Shown: positions 26,101-34,287, counted from the first letter of the stretch. The stretch: DNA of 64,000 nucleotides from CAUVKI01 sp963552605 (GCA_963552605.1 CAUVKI010000005.1:1-64000), one strand, 5' to 3'. Notes: generated from the letters alone by a model not told the origin. Program-made: numbers and translations.

Positions 26101-26730
26101 TTAAAAGCCGAAATGCTCTCTCTTGGAGAAATAAATCCCCTTGCTTTGCAGGAGGAGGAAAAGCTTTCAGAGAGGCTTGGTCTGCTTGGTACTCAAAAGG
26201 AGGATTTGCTTTTGGGAAAATCCGATTTGGAAAAGCTTATTTTAGAGATTGAGAATAAGATGAGTGTGGATTTTACAAATACTCTTAAAGATGTGGACAG
26301 AAATTTCAACAGCATTTTTCAAAAATTTTTCGGGGGAGGAACGGCAAATATTTTTCTTACCGACAAAGAAAATCCTCTCACTTCGGGAGTTGAAATTCCT
26401 GTGACTTTGCCGAGCAAAAGAAAACAGTCGATTTCTCTTTTGTCGGGAGGAGAAAAAGCGCTGACCGCCATTGCTCTGCTTTTTGCGATACAAAAGATAA
26501 AGCCTTCTCCTTTTTGCATACTTGACGAAATCGATGCCGCTTTGGACGACGCAAATATTGAAAGATTTACCAAATACCTGACCGACTCTTTGGATAATGT
26601 CCAATTCATACTGGTAACCCATAGAAAAAAAACAATGGAAGCGGCGAATACAATCTATGGGGTTACTATGGATAATGACGGAACCAGCAGACTTTTTTCA
26701 ATGAAACTTGAGAATTTGAAAGAGGGATAA
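23176..26730 (+). CDS. smc: Chromosome segregation ATPase SMC
   Basis: SMC forms the condensin-like ring that organises and separates chromosomes with ScpA and ScpB. The 1184-residue protein has the N-terminal Walker A VGPNGSGKSNISDALRW (about residues 32-48), long coiled coils rich in E and K, a hinge at roughly 500-660 (GVIGTVSELF through GGAITGGYEGESRTG), and a C-terminal head with signature LLSGGEKALTAIALLFA and Walker B CILDEIDAALDDAN. ATG 23176 overlaps the acpP stop. Length is typical. Confidence 0.97.
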   Translation: MKLKGLSLKGFKSFADRTEIECPEGITMIVGPNGSGKSNISDALRWVFGETSWKSLRGERMEDVIYQGAKNRNPLSFAEVEAIIDNSDGFLAVDCKEVSISRKLYRSGESVFMLNRKECRAKDIRNIFLDTGVGRDGYSIIGQGKIDEILSTRPDERRAIFEEVAGIAKYRSRKIEAEKKLIRTVDNLVRIEDIENELKNSLASVSEEAEKTRRYQQAFEEYKNLDLILSSKEYRAFLKKKDEINSNLRIGEAEVLKKEEDSFQFQKDLSDKKNSLDLVKKKEKTFAEERESLNFKEAELSKEISIKENTLSFYYREWERLGEEIEKHKAEILRLENESKVFSEAIEGIKRNILSEEDAHLKTSKVLSEISPAVEKRLKEGEFLRDGLIKVVKRLESVNEKLIFSTSSLTELCGKKDKLEKNISEFKEKIELKEISGSELRKKTALIKREIENEKKVYSDFLKKKELAQSDINNALNERHKIELAIEGLKSELSIISKLEENFEGYKRPVKFIMSLKNHGKMGVIGTVSELFTNDESFSLALETALGVQLQSIVVGKETDAKTLIELLKSKREGRITFLPLNRIVPSSQKIRPELLEHKGVFGSADTLISYDEKYKNVFSNLLGRTLVVDHLKTAFSLNKDDIKFLRVITLEGEVLSSGGAITGGYEGESRTGLIRRKNKMTELSERIKQKELELSESYEKFSIKNSLLGELEKNLYESSLKGERLAKDNDKDLREEERIEVELTSLKEFLRRDEEEFSSLKETIVNTEKEIVRLKAEKDDLTAEEKNLSRDLESIHTSTGAETERIKLLKDEQGESRIKLENMKSRLERLKEKSILNSQGFFNETEELNKKLAALGEQEQTINNSLTEIEKKRDLFKKIEVEISEKDKTYQELRKSSENLLEEIYEIQKKIEENAEFRSMYEKKFSDLKVKEKGAELSAEHLRDRIFSSYEIDIESIPECEKETKKTSTEKMEALKAEMLSLGEINPLALQEEEKLSERLGLLGTQKEDLLLGKSDLEKLILEIENKMSVDFTNTLKDVDRNFNSIFQKFFGGGTANIFLTDKENPLTSGVEIPVTLPSKRKQSISLLSGGEKALTAIALLFAIQKIKPSPFCILDEIDAALDDANIERFTKYLTDSLDNVQFILVTHRKKTMEAANTIYGVTMDNDGTSRLFSMKLENLKEG

Positions 26731-26731
26731 G

Positions 26732-27901
26732 ATGTTTGAAAAGATAAAGAAAATTTTTAATAAGAAAAAAGCTTCCGACGACGCTGTTTTGAATAAGGAA
26801 ACCGAACAGATTACGGAAGAAGAAAGTGCAAAGGAAAAATTCTCCGAGGTAGAAAAATCCGAGGAAGCTTCGCAAATCTCCGAGGAAGAATTTTCAGAAG
26901 AAAAATCTGAGATAGGTGGGGAAACTGAAATAGAAACCGCACCCGCTGAAGAGGTTGAAGCAAAAAATGAAGAAAAACCCAAAAAACTCGGTTTTTTCCA
27001 AAAGATAGTTACGGGATTGAAAAAGACCCGAGATAATTTTACGGGAAAGATAGACGATGTTATTTTTTCGTTTAAGAAAATTGACGAGGATATGCTTGAG
27101 GAGCTTGAGGAAATTCTCATAACTGCAGATATAGGAATGCCGACCGCAATGGCACTGATGGACTCTTTAAGAAAAAGAATAAAGCTTGAAAAAACTCAAG
27201 AGCCTTCAGAGGTTAAAGGCTTACTTAAAGACGAAATGTTAAAGCTTATGGAGGAGATAAAATCCAATGAGCTGATGATTGAACCTTACCCCTCAATCAT
27301 ATTGGTGGTGGGTGTCAACGGAGTCGGAAAGACCACCACGATAGGTAAACTTGCAAACAAACTCAAATCTCAGGGAAGGAGCGTTTTGCTTGCCGCAGGC
27401 GACACTTTTCGTGCAGCGGCAATCGAGCAGCTTACCGAATGGGGAAATCGCTCGGAGATAGCCGTCATCTCTCACGAGGAAGCGTCGGATCCCGCTTCCG
27501 TCATCTTTGATGCAATACACGCAGCCAAAGCGAGAAACACCAATGTTTTGATTTGCGATACCGCAGGCAGACTCCACAACAAGCAAAATCTTATGAATGA
27601 GCTTGGAAAAATTTTCAAAGTTGTCGAAAGAGAATATCCCGACGCAACAAGGGAAGTGCTTTTGGTATTGGACGCCACAACCGGACAAAACGCCCTAAGT
27701 CAAGCAAAAACTTTCAAAGAAGTCTGTGATATAACCGGAATAGCTTTGACCAAATTGGACGGTACCGCCAAAGGAGGCGTAATTATAGCGCTTGAGAAGG
27801 AAATCGGCGTGCCTGTAAAACTTGTAGGAGTGGGCGAGGGAATTGACGACTTGCAGCCTTTCGATAATAAAGCCTTTATTGAAGGGATTTTTTCAGAATA
27901 A
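26732..27901 (+). CDS. ftsY: Signal recognition particle receptor FtsY
   Basis: FtsY receives SRP-ribosome complexes at the membrane and hydrolyses GTP with Ffh. The 389-residue protein has an acidic, low-complexity A domain over about the first 85 residues, then the NG domain: GVNGVGKTTTIGKLA (G1, near residue 190), DTFRAAAIEQL, DTAGRLHNK, TKLDGTAKGG and a GVGEGIDDLQPFD end. It begins one base after smc, continuing the conserved smc-ftsY order. The ylxM-ffh pair that often follows is absent. Confidence 0.97.
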   Translation: MFEKIKKIFNKKKASDDAVLNKETEQITEEESAKEKFSEVEKSEEASQISEEEFSEEKSEIGGETEIETAPAEEVEAKNEEKPKKLGFFQKIVTGLKKTRDNFTGKIDDVIFSFKKIDEDMLEELEEILITADIGMPTAMALMDSLRKRIKLEKTQEPSEVKGLLKDEMLKLMEEIKSNELMIEPYPSIILVVGVNGVGKTTTIGKLANKLKSQGRSVLLAAGDTFRAAAIEQLTEWGNRSEIAVISHEEASDPASVIFDAIHAAKARNTNVLICDTAGRLHNKQNLMNELGKIFKVVEREYPDATREVLLVLDATTGQNALSQAKTFKEVCDITGIALTKLDGTAKGGVIIALEKEIGVPVKLVGVGEGIDDLQPFDNKAFIEGIFSE

Positions 27902-28086
27902 AATTTGCATTTGGTCTTCAGTAAATTTATATAATATTGGTATTGGATTTATTCTTCTGTTTTTGCAATTATGTTCTTACGAAAATATAATATAGTCGAT
28001 TAACTTAGAATTACGAATCAGCCCTCCTCGCAATTCCCGAGTTTTCTTTTTTAATTTATTCGGCTCATAAGATTAAAATACTATAT

Positions 28087-28120
28087 CACAAAAGCACGCT
28101 GAAATTAGCATGCTTTTGTG
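28087..28120. repeat. 14-bp inverted repeat between ftsY and the convergent ABC exporter gene
   Basis: CACAAAAGCACGCT and AGCATGCTTTTGTG pair at 13 of 14 positions around a 6-base loop. It lies between two convergent genes, as a shared terminator would, but has no immediate T tract on either strand. The rest of 27902-28177 holds no gene that I can see. Confidence 0.5.
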
Positions 28121-28177
28121 ATTCATCCATTGTTTTTTTAGGGGAATGATACAACCCCTTTTACATTATCTTCTTCC

Positions 28178-29764
28178 TCATATCCTCCTTTCTTCTAAAT
28201 ACAATTTTTTATCACTTATTATATAATCCCTGTCAATCAGGCGTTTCACTCTGTCGTCATGAGATATGATGATTAACGTTTTGTCTTTATAAAGTTCCGA
28301 AATTGTTTCAATAAGCATTTCAATGTTTTCTTTATCAATAAAATTTAAGGGCTCATCAAAAATAAAAACCTCTCCGTTGCTTACAATTCCTCTTGCAATC
28401 TGAATCAATTTCCTTTCGCCTCCGGATAGATTATTTAAACTCCCTCCTATTACCGTATCCGGAAATATATTGTTCCGTCTAAGCAAATCAAGTATTTTTT
28501 GTGCCTTCCCAATTTCTTTCTCTCTGAAAAGAGTGATATTTTCTTGTACCGTTCCATAGAATATATCCGGTTCGTCAGGAATCAATCGGACAATACTGTT
28601 TAAAGAATTTGAACGTTGATCTATAATTTCTCCGTTTAATAGGATTTCGCCGGTATAATTCTTTAAGATTCCGGATAAAAGATTTGAAAGCGTTGTTTTT
28701 CCCGAACCATTTTTCCCTGAAATTCCAACCTTTTCTTTCTTTTCGATCTTAAAATTCAAATCTTCGAATATGGGCTCTTTATAAACGATGTTTATATTTT
28801 TTAATTCCAATGATTCAAAATCTTCTTGATCTCCGTAGGAAACGGTAAATTGATGCGTCGATGATAAAATTTCATCCAGTCGTTCCTTATGCATCCCGTA
28901 TAACAATTTTTCCTTAGGATAGGACATATAAAATTCAATCGGACTCCACAGCTTGGAAACATAATAAGAAAACAAAGTTAAAGAACCCAAAGTCATACGT
29001 CCCGTCAATATCAGGATTCCTCCGAGGATATAGATGACAACGTCGAACAAATTTAATAAACCCGTTGAAAAGATAAAATCATATTTTACATCCACCTTCA
29101 TTCGATCAATCACTCGGTCAAAATAATATTTTAATGATTTTTCGTTTTTCTCTTTGAAGATTTCCGCAACATCATTCGCCTTTATGGTGTAATTATAGTT
29201 GTAAAACTCTTCAAGATTGTTATTTAATTTTTCACCGATCTCCTTAATGTCTTTATTGATTCCCTTTAATTTTATGCTCATTTTATTTTGTATCAGGTAG
29301 AAGATCGGAAATAAGATCACGATTGCCGACGCAAGAAGGATGTCATAATAAAACATGATCGCCATGACGGCAATCAAATAGATTCCCTTGGTAATTCTCT
29401 TAAACGGTATTTCAAGGATAAAAGGTCTTATTTCTTCAATATCCTCATTAAATCTCGTCAAAATAAATCCGAGGGATTTCGCATTTAATTCAGCCACATC
29501 TTCGTTCTTCAGATAGTCATATATCGCAATCCTGTAACTTTTTATTTTTTCTTCCTCATACCATGTCATAAAATAATAGGACATGGAAAGACTTAAAATA
29601 AAAATTACGATGATTATGACATCCGAAATCACCCAATATATAAAATCCTCACGACTTGAAACGGAAAGGGCATCGATGATTCTTTTGATTGCGATTGGAA
29701 TGCAAATGGAAGCCGCCATGTTTAAGACTTGAAAAAAATAATATAGATATCTGTATTTTTTCAT
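28178..29764 (-). CDS. ABC exporter (fused membrane and ATPase domains), probably for a peptide
   Basis: This 528-residue half-transporter has an N-terminal membrane domain of about five to six helices (to roughly residue 300) and a C-terminal ATPase: Walker A GKNGSGKTT, signature NLSGGERKL, Walker B VFIFDEPLNFID and H-loop ISHDD. There is no peptidase C39 domain. ATG 29764 follows GGGAGG and overlaps by ATGA the stop of a decayed radical SAM/SPASM maturase gene, so it was probably the export or immunity pump of a modified-peptide cluster. Walker B lacks the usual T/S-A-L after DEP. The frame is intact, but its promoter and partner genes appear lost. Confidence 0.8.
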   Translation of the reverse strand: MKKYRYLYYFFQVLNMAASICIPIAIKRIIDALSVSSREDFIYWVISDVIIIVIFILSLSMSYYFMTWYEEEKIKSYRIAIYDYLKNEDVAELNAKSLGFILTRFNEDIEEIRPFILEIPFKRITKGIYLIAVMAIMFYYDILLASAIVILFPIFYLIQNKMSIKLKGINKDIKEIGEKLNNNLEEFYNYNYTIKANDVAEIFKEKNEKSLKYYFDRVIDRMKVDVKYDFIFSTGLLNLFDVVIYILGGILILTGRMTLGSLTLFSYYVSKLWSPIEFYMSYPKEKLLYGMHKERLDEILSSTHQFTVSYGDQEDFESLELKNINIVYKEPIFEDLNFKIEKKEKVGISGKNGSGKTTLSNLLSGILKNYTGEILLNGEIIDQRSNSLNSIVRLIPDEPDIFYGTVQENITLFREKEIGKAQKILDLLRRNNIFPDTVIGGSLNNLSGGERKLIQIARGIVSNGEVFIFDEPLNFIDKENIEMLIETISELYKDKTLIIISHDDRVKRLIDRDYIISDKKLYLEERRI

Positions 29765-30345
29765 ACTCTACCTCCCGTAAGCTCAAGATAGTTTTTCTTT
29801 AACATTTCCTGATTCAACCGAATCAAAGAATCTTTTCTGCAAAAAACCTTGTTGAAGTCAAATACTTAAACACTTATACAAATATCCGTCCGGGCTGAAA
29901 ATATAACTATGTTTTAACTCGCTCGAACATAGCGACCCGTAAACAAAAACATCCCTAACATTTAATCCCAATTCTTTTGCATATGTGTAGAGTCTCAAAT
30001 GATAGTCCGAATGTTAATGAGTTTTCACTTGTCTTGACGCTATATATTCATGAGCATTGCCTAGCAATGTTTGCGTTACATAACCCAAAGATATGTTCAA
30101 CTTATCTTTATATTCTTTTCCTGCCAGAAATTCAAGAAAAGCAAAACTCCCATCAAAATTCGATTTGTCATAATTCATTCTGACATCAACAGTATTCAAC
30201 AAACTATTGCTCAATACATATTCTACATTATGTAATATTCTGTCAAAAGCACCTCTCCATTTTTAAGCTTTCTTATTGAATCATGAACACTTTTTTTTCC
30301 ATCTAAAGTAATTTAAAGTGTTTTTATGGTTTCATAATATCAAAA
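29761..30345 (-). pseudogene. Radical SAM/SPASM peptide maturase (decayed)
   Basis: Reading the minus strand across frames recovers QITLDGKKSVHDSIRKLKNG, with the Q codon now TAA, then AFDRILHNVEYV, VDVRMNYDKSN and NISLGYVTQ, and finally GSLCSSELKHSYIFSPDGYLYKCLS before NQEMLKKNYLELTGGRV and a stop. This is the middle and SPASM end of a radical SAM enzyme of the kind that crosslinks ribosomally made peptides. Defects seen are one nonsense codon, a frameshift at an A8 tract near 30292-30299, another near 30255, and further stops near 30014 and 29867. The N-terminal CxxxCxxC part is missing. The stop overlaps the exporter start. Confidence 0.75.
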
Positions 30346-30404
30346 TAAACTATATATGTCAACCTCTTTTAAAAAAATGCAACATTGCAACAAACTTATT
30401 TTGA

Positions 30405-30776
30405 AACGATAAAGAATACTTTGAAGATATAGAAACAGAAAGAGAATACAATGGCTATTTTTGCAAAGTGGAATACAAAATAACAATAGTCATACTCGGA
30501 AGTGTCTGTGGGTTAAAAAACATAAGTCAAATATACCAATGGGTGGAAAATGAAGCAGCAGAGCAACTGCTTGAGGAACTTGAAATAAAAGGATGTGTTG
30601 TTGTAGCAGACGTACTCAACTGCCAGATGTACACTTTGAAGAAGACTACTGCCGAAGGGCTTAACATAGTAATAAGATACAAGGAAAAGTCAAAATCCAA
30701 ACTTGCATTTTCTAAGATTATGCTCGATTTCTCACTTGACTCTTCCCGTCTTCTTGAGGTCGTTTGTAAAAATTGA
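30405..30776 (+). mobile_element. ISAs1-family transposase remnant with an internal deletion
   Basis: The plus strand reads NDKEYFEDIETEREYNGYFC, then KVEYKITIVILGSVCGLKNI and SQIYQWVENE, as in the N-terminal part of ISAs1-type transposases. It then jumps to LLEELEIKGCVVVADVLNCQ, which in full-length relatives lies well downstream, after the first DGK catalytic segment. The part between is deleted in frame, and the tail after QMYTLKKTT is degenerate. No ATG starts the frame, and terminal inverted repeats were not seen. It lies where the N-terminus of the maturase pseudogene should be. Confidence 0.65.
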
Positions 30777-30801
30777 TTTCCCTGATTCATAGAAAAATTC
30801 T

Positions 30802-30831
30802 TTGACTATGAGTGAACAAAAGGAGTATAAT
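30802..30831 (+). promoter_or_regulatory. Promoter of the first LRR gene
   Basis: TTGACT (30802-30807) and TATAAT (30826-30831) are separated by 18 bases. The surrounding AGAAAAATTCTTTGAC context is repeated before the second LRR gene, so the promoter was duplicated with the gene. Confidence 0.75.
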
Positions 30832-30863
30832 CGTTGAAAAAAGAAAATCAAAGAAGGAGAAAA

Positions 30864-32342
30864 ATGATGAAAATTAAGTGGATGTTGATGTCGGTGTTGT
30901 TTGCACTGTGTTTCGCAGTGTTCGGTTTTTCGGTAAGAGCGAATGAGGCGTCTTATTCCTATCCGCCAAAGTCCGAGTGGACGGACGCAAAATATTTTGA
31001 GTTTGATGCTGCCACGGGAATGATTACAAAATATTCCTTGGACGGACCAAAAGACGTCGTTATCCCTGAGGAGATAGGCGGAGTTTTGGTGCGACACATC
31101 GGGAGAAATGTGTTTTATGAACCGGATCTATATTCGCATAAAAATCTTTATGAAATTCGGAGTGTGAAATTTCCGGAGGGATTGATTGCTATCGGAGAAT
31201 GGGCGCTTTATGGAAATCAATTGACTTCGGTGCAGTTTCCTAAAGGATTGGACACCATCAAAGCGGGAGCATTTGCCAATAATCAGCTAACCGATGTAGA
31301 GCTTCCGGAAGTTTTAACCACCATCGAAGAAGATATATTTGCTAATAACAGATTGGAGTATGTAAAGTTTCCGAAGAATTTAACCACCATCAAAAGCAAG
31401 GCATTTGCCGGAAATCAATTGAAGCAGGTGGAGTTTCCCGAAACCCTAACCGCCATAGAAAGTCGTGCGTTTGAGAAAAATCAATTAACTCGGGTGGAAC
31501 TTCCAAATCGTTTGACCACCATCGAAGAAGGGGTATTCAAGGAGAATAAATTGACAGAGGTGAAATTTCCGGAGGGGCTGACAAGTATAGGGTATCAGGC
31601 GTTTGGGAATAATAAATTTGCAAAGCTTAAATTCCCTAAAGGTTTGACTACCATCGGAGAATTGGCATTTTATAGAAATCAACTGAAAGAGGTGGAATTT
31701 CCTGAAGGATTAACTACCATTGCAAACAAGGCGTTTTATAGAAATGAATTGAAAGAGGTGAAGTTCTCAAGGGGTTTGACTACCATCGGAGATGTGGCAT
31801 TTGCTGAAAATCAACTGACGGAGGTGGAGTTTCCCGAGGGATTGGCTACCATAGGTCATTTGGCATTTTATAATAATCAATTGACTCGGATTAATTTCCC
31901 TGACGGGCTGACCAAAATAAGTGAAGCGGCATTTAAGGATAATCCATTGAAGCAGGTGGAAGTGCCGAAAGATTGTGAGGTGGGAGAATTTTCATTTGAC
32001 TTGACCGTGAAGGTTATTCGCCGAGGAGAAAAACAGGTTCCCAAAGGAGAGCTCTTTGGGGAAAAGGTGATTTCCGAACCGAAATATTCTTGGACGGTGA
32101 CCTTTGACAGAGCTTTGGATTCGTCCGCAGTGAATGCCGAGAACTTCTTTATCCAAGACGCGGAGGGAGCTATCTTCAAAGGCATTGAGCCGACCCTTAT
32201 CGACGAATTGAAAGTACGCTTTGTAAATCAGACGGCATTTGAAAAAAACAAGGACTATTATCTAGTAATTAAAAAAGATATACGAGGAAAGGACAATGCA
32301 AAACTTAAAAAGGATATAATTTTTAAGTTCCGTGTGGAATGA
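30864..32342 (+). CDS. Secreted BspA-type leucine-rich-repeat protein with a C-terminal Ig-like domain (12 repeats)
   Basis: The 492-residue protein has a signal peptide (KWMLMSVLFALCFAVFGFSVRA), a WTDAKYFEFDAATGMITKYS start shared with its paralogue, and twelve 22-residue LRR_5 units of the form xFPEGLTTIGxxAFxxNQLTxV. A C-terminal region of about 100 residues (YSWTVTFDRALDSSAV) resembles SbsA-type Ig-like domains. BspA-type proteins bind host matrix proteins or other bacteria. No LPXTG, S-layer or choline-binding anchor is visible, so it is probably released or held by the Ig-like domain. The start is ATG 30864 behind AAGGAG, or ATG 30867. A TTG at 30834 would extend it but has no ribosome site. 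Confidence 0.88.
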   Translation: MMKIKWMLMSVLFALCFAVFGFSVRANEASYSYPPKSEWTDAKYFEFDAATGMITKYSLDGPKDVVIPEEIGGVLVRHIGRNVFYEPDLYSHKNLYEIRSVKFPEGLIAIGEWALYGNQLTSVQFPKGLDTIKAGAFANNQLTDVELPEVLTTIEEDIFANNRLEYVKFPKNLTTIKSKAFAGNQLKQVEFPETLTAIESRAFEKNQLTRVELPNRLTTIEEGVFKENKLTEVKFPEGLTSIGYQAFGNNKFAKLKFPKGLTTIGELAFYRNQLKEVEFPEGLTTIANKAFYRNELKEVKFSRGLTTIGDVAFAENQLTEVEFPEGLATIGHLAFYNNQLTRINFPDGLTKISEAAFKDNPLKQVEVPKDCEVGEFSFDLTVKVIRRGEKQVPKGELFGEKVISEPKYSWTVTFDRALDSSAVNAENFFIQDAEGAIFKGIEPTLIDELKVRFVNQTAFEKNKDYYLVIKKDIRGKDNAKLKKDIIFKFRVE

Positions 32343-32343
32343 T

Positions 32344-32378
32344 AAAAAGAGGGCTGTTATCGACAGCTCTTTTTTTTA
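32344..32378 (+). terminator. Terminator after the first LRR gene
   Basis: AAAAAGAGGGCTGT and ACAGCTCTTTTTTTT form a stem with a small GG bulge and a T tract immediately after the stop codon. Confidence 0.8.
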
Positions 32379-32394
32379 TCAATAGAAAAATTCT

Positions 32395-32424
32395 TTGACG
32401 ATTGGTGAAAAAAAGGAATATAAT
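32395..32424 (+). promoter_or_regulatory. Promoter of the second LRR gene
   Basis: TTGACG (32395-32400) and TATAAT (32419-32424), 18 bases apart, in the same AGAAAAATTCTTTGAC context as the first LRR promoter. The terminator between the two genes and the two promoters make them separate transcripts. Confidence 0.75.
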
Positions 32425-32458
32425 TTGTGAGAAAAGAAAATCAAAGGAGGAAATTAAA

Positions 32459-34177
32459 TTGAAAAAGAAACGGGTTTTATTGTCGGTGCTGTTTGCGATG
32501 TGTTTTTCAGTGTTCGGTTTTTCGGCAAGAGCGGAGGAGGCGGAAGCGTTTTATTCCCATTCGCTACAATCTGCGTGGACGGACGCAAAATATTTTGAAT
32601 TTGATGCAGCCACGGGAATGATTACCAAATATTCCCCGGACGGACCGAAAGATGTCGTGATCCCTGATGAGATTGGCGGAGTTTTGGTACGACACATTGG
32701 AAGGCAAGCATTTTCTAAACTTGATATTCAAAGTGTGAAATTTCCGGAGGGATTGGAAAGTATCGAACCTTGGGCATTTTATAGTAACAAATTAAATCAG
32801 GTGGAATTTCCGGAGAGATTTACCGTTATCAAGGAAGGGTCATTTGCTAATAATAAATTGGAGCGGGTGAAGTTTCCGGACGACTTGACTACCATAGAAA
32901 ATGAGGCATTTTCTTTTAATATGCTGGAGCATATGCAGTTGCCGGAGGGTTTGACCGCCATCGGAGAAAAGGCATTTAGCAGTAATACATTAAGGGAGGT
33001 GGTGCTCCCGGAATCTTTAACCGCTATCGGAAGCAGGGCTTTTGCTTCCAATCAATTGACTCAAGTACATTTCCCCAAGGGATTGACCATAATCGAAGAA
33101 GGGGTATTTAATAGGAATCGACTGGAAAATCTGCAGCTTCCTAAGAATTTGACCACCATCGGAGATTCAGCATTTTCTAATAACGGATTGACTCATATGG
33201 AATTTCCGGAGAGCTTGACTGCCATCGGAGGCTCGGCATTTCAAGGGAATCTATTGACGGAGGTGAAGCTTTCGGAGAATATGACCACCATCGGAAGCTG
33301 GGTATTTGCCAATAATAGATTGACGGAGGTTAAGCTTCCGGAGAGATTGACCGCCATAGGAGATCGTGCATTTGCCAATAATCAACTGACTCAGATAAAG
33401 CTCCCGAGAGGTTTGACCGATATCGGTGAAGAAGCATTTTCTAATAACAGATTGACTCGTATGGAATTTCCGGGGAGCTTGACCACCATCGGAGATAGTG
33501 CATTTAGTTCAAATAAACTTACGGAGTTGGAGTTTTCAAAAGGCTTGACCACTATCGGAGCCCTTGCATTCAGGTATAATCAATTGACAAGTGTGCGGCT
33601 TCCGGAAGGATTGACCACCATTGAAAACTTGGCATTTTACGGAAACAAATTGACACATGTGGAATTTCCGAACAGCTTGACTACCATCGGAATAGCGGCA
33701 TTTCAAGAGAATCAATTGACTCAGGTGAATTTCCCGGATAGATTGACCTCCATCGGATCACGGGCATTTAGGGATAATCGATTGAAGCAAGTGCAAGTGC
33801 CTAAGGGGTGTAAGGTGGATTCGATTTCTTTTGATAGAGGAGTGAAGGTTATTCGCCGAGGATCAAAACAGATTTCTAAAGGGGAGCTTTTTGGGGAAAA
33901 GGTGATTTCCGACCCGAAATATTCTTGGACGGTGACATTTGACAGAGCTTTGGATTCATCCGCAGTGAACGCCGAAAACTTCTTTATCCAAGACGCAGAG
34001 GGAAATATCCTCAAAGATATCGAGCCTACTCTTTTGGAGGAAACTAAGGTGCGCTTTGTAAATAATGCGGCATTTGAAAAAAACAGGGATTATTATCTAG
34101 TCGTCAGAAAGGACATACAGGGAAAGGACAATACAAAGCTCAAAAAGGATATATTTTTTAAATTCCTTGTGCAGTAG
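32459..34177 (+). CDS. Secreted BspA-type leucine-rich-repeat protein with a C-terminal Ig-like domain (16 repeats)
   Basis: This 572-residue paralogue of the preceding gene starts at TTG 32459 behind AAAGGAGG, which fits the signal peptide (KKKRVLLSVLFAMCFSVFGFSARAEEA). After the shared FEFDAATGMITKYSPDGPKD block come sixteen 22-residue LRR_5 units, against twelve in the neighbour, and the same Ig-like end (ending KDIFFKFLVQ). The difference of four whole repeats shows expansion or contraction by unit recombination. It is probably an adhesin or matrix-binding protein. No wall anchor is visible. Confidence 0.88.
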   Translation: MKKKRVLLSVLFAMCFSVFGFSARAEEAEAFYSHSLQSAWTDAKYFEFDAATGMITKYSPDGPKDVVIPDEIGGVLVRHIGRQAFSKLDIQSVKFPEGLESIEPWAFYSNKLNQVEFPERFTVIKEGSFANNKLERVKFPDDLTTIENEAFSFNMLEHMQLPEGLTAIGEKAFSSNTLREVVLPESLTAIGSRAFASNQLTQVHFPKGLTIIEEGVFNRNRLENLQLPKNLTTIGDSAFSNNGLTHMEFPESLTAIGGSAFQGNLLTEVKLSENMTTIGSWVFANNRLTEVKLPERLTAIGDRAFANNQLTQIKLPRGLTDIGEEAFSNNRLTRMEFPGSLTTIGDSAFSSNKLTELEFSKGLTTIGALAFRYNQLTSVRLPEGLTTIENLAFYGNKLTHVEFPNSLTTIGIAAFQENQLTQVNFPDRLTSIGSRAFRDNRLKQVQVPKGCKVDSISFDRGVKVIRRGSKQISKGELFGEKVISDPKYSWTVTFDRALDSSAVNAENFFIQDAEGNILKDIEPTLLEETKVRFVNNAAFEKNRDYYLVVRKDIQGKDNTKLKKDIFFKFLVQ

Positions 34178-34199
34178 TTAAAGACATATATAGATAAAA

Positions 34200-34224
34200 G
34201 GGCAGCCGCTTGGCTGTTTTTTTA
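34200..34224 (+). terminator. Terminator after the second LRR gene
   Basis: GCAGCC and GGCTGT flank a GCTT loop and are followed by a run of T, 25 bases after the stop codon. Confidence 0.75.
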
Positions 34225-34249
34225 TTGCTCTTTTATGCAGGTGTTTTTG

Positions 34250-34258
34250 TGATATAAT
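34250..34258 (+). promoter_or_regulatory. Extended -10 promoter of the pcrA operon
   Basis: TGATATAAT is a perfect -10 with the TGn extension, 29 bases before the pcrA start. No good -35 is present, as allowed for extended -10 promoters. Confidence 0.6.
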
Positions 34259-34287
34259 TGTTGGGTCGTAAAAGAAAGGTGGTTTGT

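Noticed and set aside
30867..34177. LRR units as a DNA minisatellite or CRISPR-like array
   Set aside because: The 66-base units are coding, diverged at the DNA level and without spacers. They are protein leucine-rich repeats.
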